Below are positions 47,375 through 57,169 of a stretch of 64,000 bases of DNA, one piece after another. The notes beneath the pieces were generated by a model, which did no database searches, was not told the origin of the DNA, and saw only the letters and a list, made by a program, of their open reading frames with translations. The translations under genes were made by a program, and so were the position numbers. The DNA lies in NCBI RefSeq assembly GCF_013409045.1, contig NZ_JACCBT010000001.1, positions 7,914,669 to 7,978,668 on the forward strand, given 5' to 3'. How positions within the stretch are numbered: position 1 is the stretch's first letter; each line of letters begins with the position of its first letter. This DNA comes from Actinomadura citrea (GTDB lineage Bacteria; Actinomycetota; Actinomycetes; Streptosporangiales; Streptosporangiaceae).

Positions 47375-47545
47375 GCAACCACGCAACAACCTCAATGGTT
47401 GCGATCGCGTCCGAAGGCAGGTTCAAGCGAAGCGAGAACCTGATCGCGCAGCGAGCCGCAAGGCGAGTCGGAGCGATGCCAGCGATCGCCCGCGTTTCTC
47501 GACGATGGAGGGCCTTCAGGCCCGAAGGAGGAGAGAAGCGCAATA
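47375..47545 (-). repeat. Dispersed stop-codon-anchored repeat, copy B
   Basis: The copy begins immediately after the spoIIM-like stop codon and runs leftward. It has the hairpin GGGCCT/AGGCCC, both GCGATCGC octamers, and the second hairpin as CAGGTTC (47419-47425)/GAACCTG (47437-47443), read on the plus strand. Relative to copies A, C and D both stem positions changed together, preserving pairing. Confidence 0.9.
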
Positions 47546-48541
47546 TCAACCGGACACCGGCGCGAGATCCGGGTGGAGGTCGGAGTCGCCGGTTTCGCCC
47601 TGGCGGACGGCGCGGCGGCCCAGGACGATCACGTAGGCGAGGAAGGCGGCCTCGGCGATGACGCCGATGGTGATGCGCAGCCAGGTGATGTGGACCCAGC
47701 CGGTCACGAAGCCCTCGATGAGGCCGGACACGAGCAGCACCGCGATGAGGCCGAGGGCGATGCTGACGGCGGCGCGGCCCTCCTCGGCGAGGGCCTGGCC
47801 GCGGCGGCGCGGGCCCGGGTCGATGATCGTCCAGCCGAGCTTGAGGCCCCCGGCGCAGGCGAGGTAGACGGCGGTCAGCTCCAGCAGGCCGTGCGGGAGG
47901 ATCAGGCCGAAGAACACCCCGCCCTTGCCGTAGGCGAACATCAGGCCGCCGCTGATCCCGAGGTTGACCTGGTTCAGCAGCAGGACGTAGACGGTCGGGA
48001 TGCCGAGCAGGATCCCGAAGATGAGCGCGGTCGCCGACACCCAGGCGTTGTTGACCCACACCTGGAACGCGAACGAGGACGCGGAGTGCTCGGTGTAGTA
48101 GTTCGCGAAGTCGTGCTCGACGAGTTCGCGGATCTCGTCCGGCGTCCCGATGGTCGCCTGTACGTCGGGGCTGTGCACGACCCAGATCGCCAGGGCGAGC
48201 GACAACAGGTTGCCGAGAACGGCACTGCCGAGCCACCACCACCGCATCCGGTACGCGGCCGCCGGGAACGACACGGTCGCGAAGCGGGTGACGTCGCGCC
48301 AGAGCGGCGCCTGCGCGCCGCCCACCGCGGCCCTGCCGCGCGCCACCAGCGACGACAGCCGCCCCACGAGCTGCGGGTCGGGCGAGCTGGAGCGGACGAC
48401 CGACAGGTGCGTCGCCGTGCGCTGGTAGAGGTCGACCAGTTCGTCGGCTTCCGCGCCGGTCAGCCTGCGGCTGCGGTTGATGAGCCGTTCGAGGCGCAGC
48501 CATTCGGCGTTGTGCGCGGCCACGTAGGCGTCGACGTCCAC
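47546..48541 (-). CDS. Stage II sporulation protein M-like membrane protein
   Basis: The 331-residue protein has a soluble N-terminal helical part (DVDAYVAAHNAEWLRLERL) and five or so membrane helices with the conserved NNAWVSATALIFGILLG and PHGLLELTAVYLAC segments of the SpoIIM/DUF95 family. In Bacillus SpoIIM belongs to the engulfment complex. In actinomycetes it accompanies RDD and MoxR/DUF58 genes, as here, and its role is not settled. Confidence 0.88.
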   Translation of the reverse strand: MDVDAYVAAHNAEWLRLERLINRSRRLTGAEADELVDLYQRTATHLSVVRSSSPDPQLVGRLSSLVARGRAAVGGAQAPLWRDVTRFATVSFPAAAYRMRWWWLGSAVLGNLLSLALAIWVVHSPDVQATIGTPDEIRELVEHDFANYYTEHSASSFAFQVWVNNAWVSATALIFGILLGIPTVYVLLLNQVNLGISGGLMFAYGKGGVFFGLILPHGLLELTAVYLACAGGLKLGWTIIDPGPRRRGQALAEEGRAAVSIALGLIAVLLVSGLIEGFVTGWVHITWLRITIGVIAEAAFLAYVIVLGRRAVRQGETGDSDLHPDLAPVSG

Positions 48542-48612
48542 CCGGCGAGACTAACGCCTCGGCCCGCCGAACCGGCACAATGGTCAATCCGCCCGCGTTG
48601 GAGGGACAGGAC

Positions 48613-49650
48613 ATGGCCGATCTCGTCACCGGCGAGGCCGTCGCGCTCGACATCCGGGTCGCGCGACTGGCCAGCCGGGCCTGCGCCATCCTCCTCGACC
48701 TGCTCTTCCAGATGGTGCTGCTGAACATCGTCGTCTACGTCACGGCGATGACCTCGCTGGTGGCCGACGACGCCTGGACGGTCGGGCTGACGCTCCTCGC
48801 CGTCGTGGCGGTGATCGTCGGGTATCCCTGCGCTTTCGAGACGCTGTCGCGGGGGCGGACGCTGGGCAAGATGGCCGTCGGGCTCCGCGTCGTCGGCGAC
48901 GACGGCGGGCCGGTCCGGTTCCGGCAGGCGCTGGTGCGGGCGCTCGCCGGGTTCGTCGAGTTCTGGATGTTCTACGGCTCGCCCGCGCTGATCACGTCGT
49001 TCTGCAACCGGCGCGGCAAGCGGCTCGGCGACCTGTTCGCCGGGACGATCGTCATCCAGGAGCGGGTGCCCGCGTCCGCGCTGCTGGGTCCCGTCGCGGT
49101 GATGCCGCCGCAGCTCGCCTGGTGGGCGCGGAACCTGGAGCTGTCCATGCTGTCGGACGAGCTGGCGATGACGGCCCGGCAGTACCTGTCGCGGTTCTGG
49201 GAGCTGCTGCCGGAAGTCCGCGACTCGCTGGGGCAGCGGATCGCCTCGCAGGTCGTCGTGGTGGTGAGCCCGCCACCGCCGCCGGGGGTTCGGCCCGAGA
49301 TCCTGCTGTCGGCCGTCCTCGCCGAGCGCCGCCACCGCGAGGAGCTGCGGCTCGCCGAGCGCCGGGCGCGCCGGATGCGCCGGTTGGGCCTTCCCGCCTG
49401 GGGCCCCGCCCCCGTGCCCGTCCCGGCGATGGCGATGGCGGGGCCCGCGCCGTACGGCCCGCCGCGGCAGGGGCCGCCCGCTCCGCCGCCGTTCAGCGCT
49501 CCCCAGCCCGGCCGGCCGCGGTTCCTTCCGCCGAACGACTACGGCGCCGGGCCGTACCAGAACGTGCTGAACGCCCCCCGGCCGCCCGCGCCGTATCCGG
49601 CGGGGCCCGCCGGCGGTCCGCCGCCGCAGCGCCCGCATCCGGGCTACTGA
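48613..49650 (+). CDS. RDD-family membrane protein
   Basis: The 345-residue protein has an RDD domain in residues about 10-150 with the signature ASRACAILLDLLFQ, SRGRTLGKMAVGLRVV and NRRGKRLGDLFAG. A helical segment and a long Pro/Gly/Ala-rich tail (residues about 260-345) follow. The ATG is fixed by GGAGGGACAGG. It is divergent from the spoIIM-like gene with about 70 bp between them, the usual pairing. Confidence 0.88.
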   Translation: MADLVTGEAVALDIRVARLASRACAILLDLLFQMVLLNIVVYVTAMTSLVADDAWTVGLTLLAVVAVIVGYPCAFETLSRGRTLGKMAVGLRVVGDDGGPVRFRQALVRALAGFVEFWMFYGSPALITSFCNRRGKRLGDLFAGTIVIQERVPASALLGPVAVMPPQLAWWARNLELSMLSDELAMTARQYLSRFWELLPEVRDSLGQRIASQVVVVVSPPPPPGVRPEILLSAVLAERRHREELRLAERRARRMRRLGLPAWGPAPVPVPAMAMAGPAPYGPPRQGPPAPPPFSAPQPGRPRFLPPNDYGAGPYQNVLNAPRPPAPYPAGPAGGPPPQRPHPGY

Positions 49651-49661
49651 CAAGATTGTCA
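49648..49661. promoter_or_regulatory. Inverted repeat TGACAA-GA-TTGTCA upstream of the GH5 gene
   Basis: A 6-2-6 palindrome overlaps the RDD stop codon and lies about 52 bp before the GH5 start. It is A/T-rich against the surroundings and could be an operator for the secreted enzyme. Confidence 0.5.
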
Positions 49662-49713
49662 ATAGCAGCCGGAACTCCTAGAATCCGAAGAAATTTCAGG
49701 TTCAGGAGGCGGC

Positions 49714-51123
49714 ATGCGCGTCCGTACTGCCCTCGGCGGGGTCGTCCTCGCGGCGCTCACCCTGACCCCGCCGGCCTCGGCCACGGCGCCCGCACACGCG
49801 GAGACCGCGCCGCTGCCCGCCATCACCGACGACCAGGGCAGGACCCTCCTCCTGCACGGCCTCAACACCGCGGGCAGCGCCAAGGGTCCGGCCGGGTTGC
49901 CCTGGGTGAAGCGGGAGGACGTCGTCCGGGAGGCTCGGGATCTGGGCACGAACTCCGTCCGGTACCTGGTCCAGTGGAAGAACGTGGAGCCGGAGCCCGG
50001 TCGCTACGACGACGCCTATCTGGACGACGTCGCCGAGCGTGTCGCCTGGTACGGCGAGCAGGGCATGCACGTCATCCTCGACATGCACCAGGACATCTAC
50101 GGTCCGGCCGCGTGCGAGGGTTCCGGTAACGGCGCCCCGGCTTGGGCCACTTTCACCGACGGACTGCCCTGCACACCGCAGGACCCATGGGTGCTGACGT
50201 ACCTCCAGCCCGCCATCCTGCGCGCCTACGACAACTTCTGGAACAACACCGGCAAGCACCCGGAACTGGTGCGGCGCTACACCGCGATGTGGCAGCACGT
50301 AGCGCAACGCTTCTCCCGCGTCCCTGCCGTACTGGGCTACGACCTCATCAACGAACCTTTCGGCGGGACGCGCCAGTTCGGCTTCTTCGAAGGCCCGATC
50401 CTGACGCCCTTCTACCAGGGCGTCGTCAACGCGATCCGCGAGGTGGACGGCGACAACTGGGTGTTCGTCGAACCGCAGGCGCTCGGCCCGAACGAGGGCG
50501 CGGAAACCTCCCTGGGTGCTGTCTGGGACCCGCGCCCCGGTGGGCCCCGGATCGTCCTTGCGCCGCACTTCTATCCGGGTGGGGTCGACCTGGGCGGCTC
50601 CTACGACGGCGTGGCGAAGATGCTCGTCCAAGCGCAGTTCACGCTCTGGAAGCGGAACATGCCCGCCGCCGCACGGCGCATGAACGCGCCGATGTGGCTG
50701 GGCGAGGTCGGCGGCATGGGGCAGAACGCTCCGGGCGCCGCCGACTTCACCGGCGACTGGCTCTCCATGGCGGACGAACTCGGCATCGGCTGGGCGTACT
50801 GGTCGAACGACCCGGGCTCATCCGGAGTCACCGACGGCAAGGGCGAGCCGACCCTCTTCGCGAAACTGCTCGCCCGGCCCTACCCGTGGGCGGTCGCCGG
50901 CACGCTCACGAACGTCGCCCACGCGTCGGGCACGCTCACGGTGACCTGGCGCAACAAGGCCGGCGTGGCGGGCCCCACGGAGATCTGGTTCCCGTCCACC
51001 CCGAAGGTCACCTCGACCGACCCGGACGGGACGTGGCGGACGACCTGGGACGCGACGCGCCACGTCCTGTCGGTGTGGGCCGACCCCGGTAGGCCGTCCC
51101 ACACCCTCACGGTGAGGCCCTAG
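49714..51123 (+). CDS. Secreted glycoside hydrolase family 5, endoglycoceramidase-like
   Basis: The 469-residue protein has a Sec signal peptide (residues 1 to about 29, ending ASATAPAHA). A GH5 barrel follows with HGLNTAGSAKG, VILDMHQDIYG, the acid/base Glu near 213 in DLINEPFGG, and the nucleophile Glu near 331 in MWLGEVGGMG. A C-terminal beta domain begins near residue 395. The layout matches actinobacterial endoglycoceramidases, which release the glycan from glycosphingolipids; related members act on other beta-glycosides, so the substrate is provisional. AGGAGG precedes the ATG. Its TAG stop overlaps the opposite-strand stop as CTAG. Confidence 0.85.
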   Translation: MRVRTALGGVVLAALTLTPPASATAPAHAETAPLPAITDDQGRTLLLHGLNTAGSAKGPAGLPWVKREDVVREARDLGTNSVRYLVQWKNVEPEPGRYDDAYLDDVAERVAWYGEQGMHVILDMHQDIYGPAACEGSGNGAPAWATFTDGLPCTPQDPWVLTYLQPAILRAYDNFWNNTGKHPELVRRYTAMWQHVAQRFSRVPAVLGYDLINEPFGGTRQFGFFEGPILTPFYQGVVNAIREVDGDNWVFVEPQALGPNEGAETSLGAVWDPRPGGPRIVLAPHFYPGGVDLGGSYDGVAKMLVQAQFTLWKRNMPAAARRMNAPMWLGEVGGMGQNAPGAADFTGDWLSMADELGIGWAYWSNDPGSSGVTDGKGEPTLFAKLLARPYPWAVAGTLTNVAHASGTLTVTWRNKAGVAGPTEIWFPSTPKVTSTDPDGTWRTTWDATRHVLSVWADPGRPSHTLTVRP

Positions 51124-52124
51124 CCCGGGAGCGAGCGAAGCTTCTCGGTCAGCGTCGGGCGCAGCTTCTTCAGGCACAGCACCGGCCGGAAGGAGCCTTC
51201 GCTCGTCATGTAGTCGGTGGCCTCGGCCGGGCACTCCTTCGTTGTGGCCACCCTGCCGACGACCTTCGCTATGGCGTCGCTGGACTCGCACTGGGCCTTG
51301 TCGAGATCACCGACGTTGAACGACGGATCCTCGATGCAGTCGCCCGGGGACAGCACGCCGCCGCCCGCGCCCAGGCACAGCACCGGGTCCGCCACGTTCC
51401 CGCCGCCGAAGGACCTCATCTTCATGGTCTCCAGCGTCTTGGCCGGGCACGCGCTCTCCGCGCCGACGCGCGCGATCAGCTTGCCGTACCAGTCCGGCTC
51501 GGAGCACGGCTGCTCCTTGCCGAAGCCGATGGAGCCGCTGCTCACGCAGTCGCCCGCCGAGAGGAACGCCCCGCCCGCGCCGGGGTCGCCCGGGTGGGAG
51601 CCCTTGAGGTTGCGCACGCACGCCTCGTAGTAGGTCTTGTCCTCCTTCTCGGCGCGGACGTTCGTGAAGCCGTCCGTGCCGCTCGGGCAGTCGGGCTCGG
51701 CACGCGAGCCGAACTGGAAGGCCGACGCCTCCTTCTTGCCGACGACCTTCACCACCTTGGCCTTCGCCTCGGCGTCGTCGCAGCTCACCCGGAGGCTCGG
51801 CGGGATCCTCTTGCCGTCGTCCATCCCGAACCCGGTGTCCACGCACTGCTCGGCCTTCACCGGGCCGGTCGGCGCGCCCGTCCCGTGGAGCGCCAGGAAG
51901 GCCACGCCCGCCAGCACGACCACGCCCGCGACCGCCACGGCCGCCCACACGATCGGCGAGGGTCGCTTCACCGGCGGCGGGCCCTGCGGCCCGGCGGGCT
52001 GAAACGGACCGGGCATCGGCGGGCCGGACATCGGCGGGCCGCTCATCGGCGGCCGCCCCTGGCCGTGTCCCTGCGCCTGCCCCTGCCCCTCCGGCACCTG
52101 CCCGTACACCGCCACAACCCCCAT
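51120..52124 (-). CDS. Membrane-anchored protein with three Cys-rich extracellular repeats (SCO3897/LppU-like)
   Basis: The 334-residue protein has a Gly/Pro/Met-rich cytoplasmic N-terminus (PPMSGPPMSGPPMPGP), one membrane helix at about residues 55-77, and an outside part made of three similar modules. Each module has four cysteines and begins with a turn such as SAGDC or SPGDC and ends with ACVR, VLCLG or VLCLK. The pattern resembles the LppU/SCO3897 group of actinobacteria. The function is unknown. The ATG was chosen where the Pro-rich tail starts. Confidence 0.75.
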   Translation of the reverse strand: MGVVAVYGQVPEGQGQAQGHGQGRPPMSGPPMSGPPMPGPFQPAGPQGPPPVKRPSPIVWAAVAVAGVVVLAGVAFLALHGTGAPTGPVKAEQCVDTGFGMDDGKRIPPSLRVSCDDAEAKAKVVKVVGKKEASAFQFGSRAEPDCPSGTDGFTNVRAEKEDKTYYEACVRNLKGSHPGDPGAGGAFLSAGDCVSSGSIGFGKEQPCSEPDWYGKLIARVGAESACPAKTLETMKMRSFGGGNVADPVLCLGAGGGVLSPGDCIEDPSFNVGDLDKAQCESSDAIAKVVGRVATTKECPAEATDYMTSEGSFRPVLCLKKLRPTLTEKLRSLPG

Positions 52125-52168
52125 ACCTGATCTTGTCGGACGAGTACGAGAAGATACCGCATGCCTGG

Positions 52169-52744
52169 TCAGGGCAGGTTCGGCGGGGACTCCAGGGCGG
52201 TGAGCTCGATCCCGGGCGCGGCCAGCACGACGTCCCCGGCCCTGTGCACCGACTCGACCTCGCCCGTGGACAGATCGGTGACCTCGTACTCCGAGACGGA
52301 CAGCGGCCCGGTCTCCGTCTCGTGGACGGACGTCCCCGCCAGCCGCCAGCGCCACAGGGCCGTCAGCGCCGACAGCGACGTCCCGCTCAACCGGACGAGG
52401 CGGACATCGGTCTGCGCGCCCTCGTCCAGTTCCAGGGAACGGGCGACGGCGACGAGGAACCCCGGTGAGTCGTGAAGGAAGCCCGACGCCCGCTCGCTGT
52501 GCTCGGTGCCCGTCTCCCCGGCCGCGCGCACCCAGGCCAGCGCGCGGCCGGTCACGCCGCCGCGCACCCACCAGCCGGGCGTGACGACCTCGACGCGGAT
52601 CTGGCGCCAGCGCGCGTCCACGACGAGGTCCACGCGGACGCCGTCGGAGCGCGCGGAGGTGTACCGCCACCCGGCGGGCCCGGGCGCGCACTGGAAGTGC
52701 TCCTCAAGCCCCCCGTCGAGATGCAGGTACGTCCCGGCCGGCAC
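52169..52744 (-). CDS. Conserved hypothetical cytoplasmic protein
   Basis: The 191-residue protein has no signal or membrane segment. It is rich in beta-type segments (YTSARSDGVRVDLVVDARW, IRVEVVTPGWWVRGG) and Trp residues. I do not recognise a family. It starts with GTG three bases after the short S-adenosylhomocysteine hydrolase gene and probably belongs to the same transcript. Confidence 0.65.
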   Translation of the reverse strand: MPAGTYLHLDGGLEEHFQCAPGPAGWRYTSARSDGVRVDLVVDARWRQIRVEVVTPGWWVRGGVTGRALAWVRAAGETGTEHSERASGFLHDSPGFLVAVARSLELDEGAQTDVRLVRLSGTSLSALTALWRWRLAGTSVHETETGPLSVSEYEVTDLSTGEVESVHRAGDVVLAAPGIELTALESPPNLP

Positions 52745-52747
52745 GGC

Positions 52748-54004
52748 TCAGGATCCGATGCGCCAGGAGTGCAGATAGTCCTCCTGGTCCGGGGTCAGCA
52801 GGTCGATGGAGACCGACATCGAGTCCAGCTTGAGCCGTGCCACCTCCGTGTCGATCTCCTTCGGCACGTCGTGGACGGCCGGGGACAGCGACGCGTGGGC
52901 CGAGGCGAGCCACGCGCACGTGAGGGCCTGGTCGGCGAACGACATGTCCATCACGGCCGCCGGATGCCCCTCCGCGGCTGCCAGATTGACGAGACGGCCC
53001 TCCGCCAGCAGCACCAGGCGCCGCCCGTCGGCCAGCACGTACTCGTCCGTCTGCGGCCGGATCCCGTGGTGCACCTCCACGGCCATGTCGCTGAGGGCCC
53101 GCACGTCGATCTCGACGTCGAAGTGCCCGGAGTTCGCGAGGATGGCCCCGTCCTTCATCACGGCGAGGTGGTCGGCGTTCACGACGTCGCGGTTCCCGGT
53201 GACCGTGATGAAGACGTCGCCCTCCACGGCGGCCTCGGCCATGGGCAGGACGGCGAAGCCCTGCATCGTCGCGTCCAGCGCCTTCACCGGGTCGATCTCG
53301 GTGACGACGACGCGCGCGCCGAGGCCGCGCGCCCGCTCTGCCAGGCCGCGCCCGCAGTAGCCGAAGCCCGCGATGACCACGGTCTTGCCGGCCAGCAGCG
53401 TGTTCGTCGCGCGCACGATCCCGTCGAGCGTCGACTGGCCCGTCCCGTACCGGTTGTCGAACATGTGCTTGGTGTCGGTGTCGTTCACCGCGACCACGGG
53501 GAACCTCAGCGCGCCCTCCCGGGCCATCTGGTGCAGCCGGATGACGCCCGTCGTCGTCTGCTCGCACCCCGCCTTCACGGTGCCGAGCAGATCCGTCCGG
53601 TCGGTGTGCAGGGTGTTGACCAGGTCGCACCCGTCGTCCAGGACGAAGTCGGGCTCGGTCTCCAGTGCCTGGTGGATGTGCGCGTAGTACCCCTCGCGGT
53701 CGGTGCCCGCGCGCGCGAACACCTCGGCCCCGTACTCCTCCACCAGCGCCGCGGCGGTGTCGTCCTGCGTGGACAGCGGATTGGAGGCCGCCAGCGCCAC
53801 GCTCGCACCTCCCGCCTGGAGGGTGCGGATGAGCCCGGCGGTCTCGGTCGTGATGTGCATGCACGCCGCGACCTTCAACCCGTCCAGCGGCCGCTCGGCG
53901 GCGAACCGCTCCCGGATCTGCCGCAGCACCGGCATGCTCCGATCCGCCCACTCGATCCGCTTGACGCCCTCATACGCCAACGACCGATCCGCGATATCGC
54001 TCAT
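52748..54004 (-). CDS. Short-form adenosylhomocysteinase-like protein
   Basis: The 418-residue protein has the AhcY fold: HITTETAGLIRTLQAGGA, STQDDTAAALVEEYG, the substrate lysine/aspartate region NDTDTKHMFDNRYGTGQS and the NAD site VIAGFGYCGRGLAE. It lacks the long insertion and the C-terminal KPDHYRY of the canonical enzyme and resembles the short archaeal/Thermotoga form. Such forms may hydrolyse S-adenosyl- or S-inosyl-homocysteine. The ATG has GAGGGTG upstream. A second, canonical ahcY lies just upstream past a dispersed repeat. Confidence 0.88.
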   Translation of the reverse strand: MSDIADRSLAYEGVKRIEWADRSMPVLRQIRERFAAERPLDGLKVAACMHITTETAGLIRTLQAGGASVALAASNPLSTQDDTAAALVEEYGAEVFARAGTDREGYYAHIHQALETEPDFVLDDGCDLVNTLHTDRTDLLGTVKAGCEQTTTGVIRLHQMAREGALRFPVVAVNDTDTKHMFDNRYGTGQSTLDGIVRATNTLLAGKTVVIAGFGYCGRGLAERARGLGARVVVTEIDPVKALDATMQGFAVLPMAEAAVEGDVFITVTGNRDVVNADHLAVMKDGAILANSGHFDVEIDVRALSDMAVEVHHGIRPQTDEYVLADGRRLVLLAEGRLVNLAAAEGHPAAVMDMSFADQALTCAWLASAHASLSPAVHDVPKEIDTEVARLKLDSMSVSIDLLTPDQEDYLHSWRIGS

Positions 54005-54102
54005 CACCACACCCTCACGAAGTAGCTGCCGGACGGGGGGACCCCCGCCCGGCAGCCGCAAGACAAGCCCACTCCCCCAGCCCAACCGTCAACCAAAACG
54101 GA

Positions 54103-54120
54103 ACGATGCCAGCGATCGCC
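54103..54120 (-). repeat. Short fragment of the dispersed repeat (copy C')
   Basis: GATGCCAGCGATCGCC on the plus strand repeats the first-octamer segment of the element. It follows copy C in the same orientation. Confidence 0.6.
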
Positions 54121-54130
54121 ACAAAGCAGC

Positions 54131-54316
54131 GACCTCAGCCATCGCAGCAACCCCGCGACAACCCGAGTGGCCGCGATCGCGTCCGAAGGCAGATTCGAGC
54201 GAAGCAAGAATCTGATCGCGCAGCGAGCCGCCAAGGCGAGCCGGAGCGATGCCAGCGATCGCCGCTTTTATCGACGATGGAGGGCCGCCAAGGCCCGAAG
54301 GAGGAGAAAAAAGCAA
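54131..54316 (-). repeat. Dispersed stop-codon-anchored repeat, copy C
   Basis: The copy begins one base after the long ahcY stop codon and runs leftward. It contains the GGGCC/GGCCC hairpin, two GCGATCGC octamers and the CAGATTC (54190-54196)/GAATCTG (54208-54214) hairpin. Its first bases (TTGCTTTTTTCTCCTCC) include a T-run. Confidence 0.9.
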
Positions 54317-55747
<1,431 letters not shown>

Positions 55748-55879
55748 GCTTTCGTTGCTCCCTTGGTCATGTGCGCGCCGTCGGGTACGCGAGGGTCGTG
55801 ACGGGCGAGTGCACGGCCGCGTCAACGGGGGCGAGTCTACGGGCGGTGCGCGTCCCAAGGCACGGTCGGGGACGACTTC

Positions 55880-55897
55880 CTGACACTAATTTGTCAG
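55880..55897. promoter_or_regulatory. Inverted repeat CTGACA-N6-TGTCAG upstream of the MerR gene
   Basis: Perfect 6-bp arms flank CTAATT. TAATTT within it could be a -10 box, so a bound regulator would cover the promoter. The MerR start codon lies 10 bp away with no ribosome site, suggesting a very short leader and autoregulation. Confidence 0.6.
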
Positions 55898-55907
55898 AAT
55901 TGCCGCC

Positions 55908-56261
55908 ATGCGTATCACGGAGGCCGCCCGGCGGCTCGGCACCTCGCCCCGGATGCTCCGCTACCGCGAGGCCCTCGGGCTGCTGCCCGTCACCCGCGAA
56001 GCCGCCCTCACCAGGCGGGGAGGCGGCCATCGCCGTTTCGGGGACGCCGAACTGCGCGCCGTCGCGCTGGCCCTGGCTCTGGAGAAGCGCTACGACATCG
56101 GCCCCGCCGAACTGGCCTTCGGCCTGCGGGTCCTTGCCGAACCCCAGGTCCAGGCCCACGTGCGCGAACTGGGCGAGCGCATAGGCCGCCTCTCCGCCCC
56201 GCCCACCCGAGCCCTGGACTTCGAAAAGGAGAAGGCCATGCGCCTCCTGCGCCGCCGCTGA
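55908..56261 (+). CDS. MerR-family transcriptional regulator
   Basis: The 117-residue protein has an N-terminal MerR winged helix (MRITEAARRLGTSPRMLRYRE, then GGGHRRFGDAELRAV) and a C-terminal helix for dimerisation. No cysteine or other metal or ligand site is visible, so the effector is unknown. It is divergent from ahcY. A dispersed repeat starts directly after its stop. Confidence 0.88.
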   Translation: MRITEAARRLGTSPRMLRYREALGLLPVTREAALTRRGGGHRRFGDAELRAVALALALEKRYDIGPAELAFGLRVLAEPQVQAHVRELGERIGRLSAPPTRALDFEKEKAMRLLRRR

Positions 56262-56453
56262 GCTATGGCAGTGCCCCTCCTCCTTCGGGCCCGGAAGGCC
56301 CTCCATCGTCGGGCACCGCGGCGATCGCTGGCATCGCTCCGGCTCGCCTTGCGGCTCGCTGCGCGATCAGATTCTTGCTTCGCTCGAATCTGCCTTCGGA
56401 CGCGATCGCCACCCTTGAGGTCGTTGCGGGGTTGCTGTGGCGGCTGAGGCTGG
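56262..56453 (+). repeat. Dispersed stop-codon-anchored repeat, copy D
   Basis: The copy begins right after the merR stop codon. It contains CTCCTCCTTC, the hairpin GGGCC-CGGAA-GGCCC, octamers GCGATCGC at 56321-56328 and 56402-56409, the CAGATTC (56368-56374)/GAATCTG (56386-56392) hairpin, and the GGTCGTTGCGGGGTTGCTG tail. It lies between convergent genes. Confidence 0.9.
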
Positions 56454-56464
56454 GGGGTGGAGAG

Positions 56465-57136
56465 TCAGCTTCCGCTCTCTCCCGGGACCACTACGCCGGA
56501 TTCGTAGGCGAGCATGACCGCTTGGGCGCGGTCGCGGAGGCCTAGCTTGGTGAAGACGCGTGCCACGTGCGTCTTCACCGTGTGCTCGCTGACGAAGAGG
56601 CGCTGCGCGATCTCGCCGTTGGACAGCCCGCCCGCGATCAGGACGAGCACCTCGGTCTCGCGGGCGGTCAGCGTCGACAGCTCCGACGGCGCCTGCGGTC
56701 GGTTGCGCCGCTGCTTGGTGAACTCGCGGATCAGCCGTCCCGTGACCTGCGGGGCCAGCAGGGAGTCGCCGCGCGCCACCACCCGGACCGCCGACACCAG
56801 CTCGTCCGCGGTCGCGTCCTTCAGCAGGAAGCCGCTGGCGCCGACGGCGAGCGCCTCGTAGACGTACTCGTCCACGTCGAACGTGGTGAGGACCAGCACC
56901 CGGACGTTCTCCGAGCCGGGCAGCGCGAGGATGCGGCGGGTGGCCTCGATGCCGTCCATGCCGGGCATCCGGATGTCCATCACGACCACGTCGGGACGGC
57001 GGTGCTCGGCGAGCGCGACGGCCTCGCGGCCGTCGCCGGCCTCGCCGATCACGGTGATGTCGTCCTGGGCGGCGAGCAGGGCGGCGAACCCGGCCCGCAC
57101 GATCGTCTGGTCGTCGACGATCAGCACGTTGATCAC
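56465..57136 (-). CDS. NarL-type response regulator paired with the adjacent kinase
   Basis: The 223-residue protein has a receiver (Asp54 in VVVMDIRMPGMDGIEAT) and a LuxR HTH (LTARETEVLVLIAGGLSNGE, EHTVKTHVARVFTKL). It follows the sensor kinase gene by 33 bp on the same strand, a standard cognate pair. GTG is the start. The signal is unknown. Confidence 0.93.
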   Translation of the reverse strand: MINVLIVDDQTIVRAGFAALLAAQDDITVIGEAGDGREAVALAEHRRPDVVVMDIRMPGMDGIEATRRILALPGSENVRVLVLTTFDVDEYVYEALAVGASGFLLKDATADELVSAVRVVARGDSLLAPQVTGRLIREFTKQRRNRPQAPSELSTLTARETEVLVLIAGGLSNGEIAQRLFVSEHTVKTHVARVFTKLGLRDRAQAVMLAYESGVVVPGESGS

Positions 57137-57169
57137 AGCGGCCGCCCGGGAGGCGGGGGGACGGCGGGG

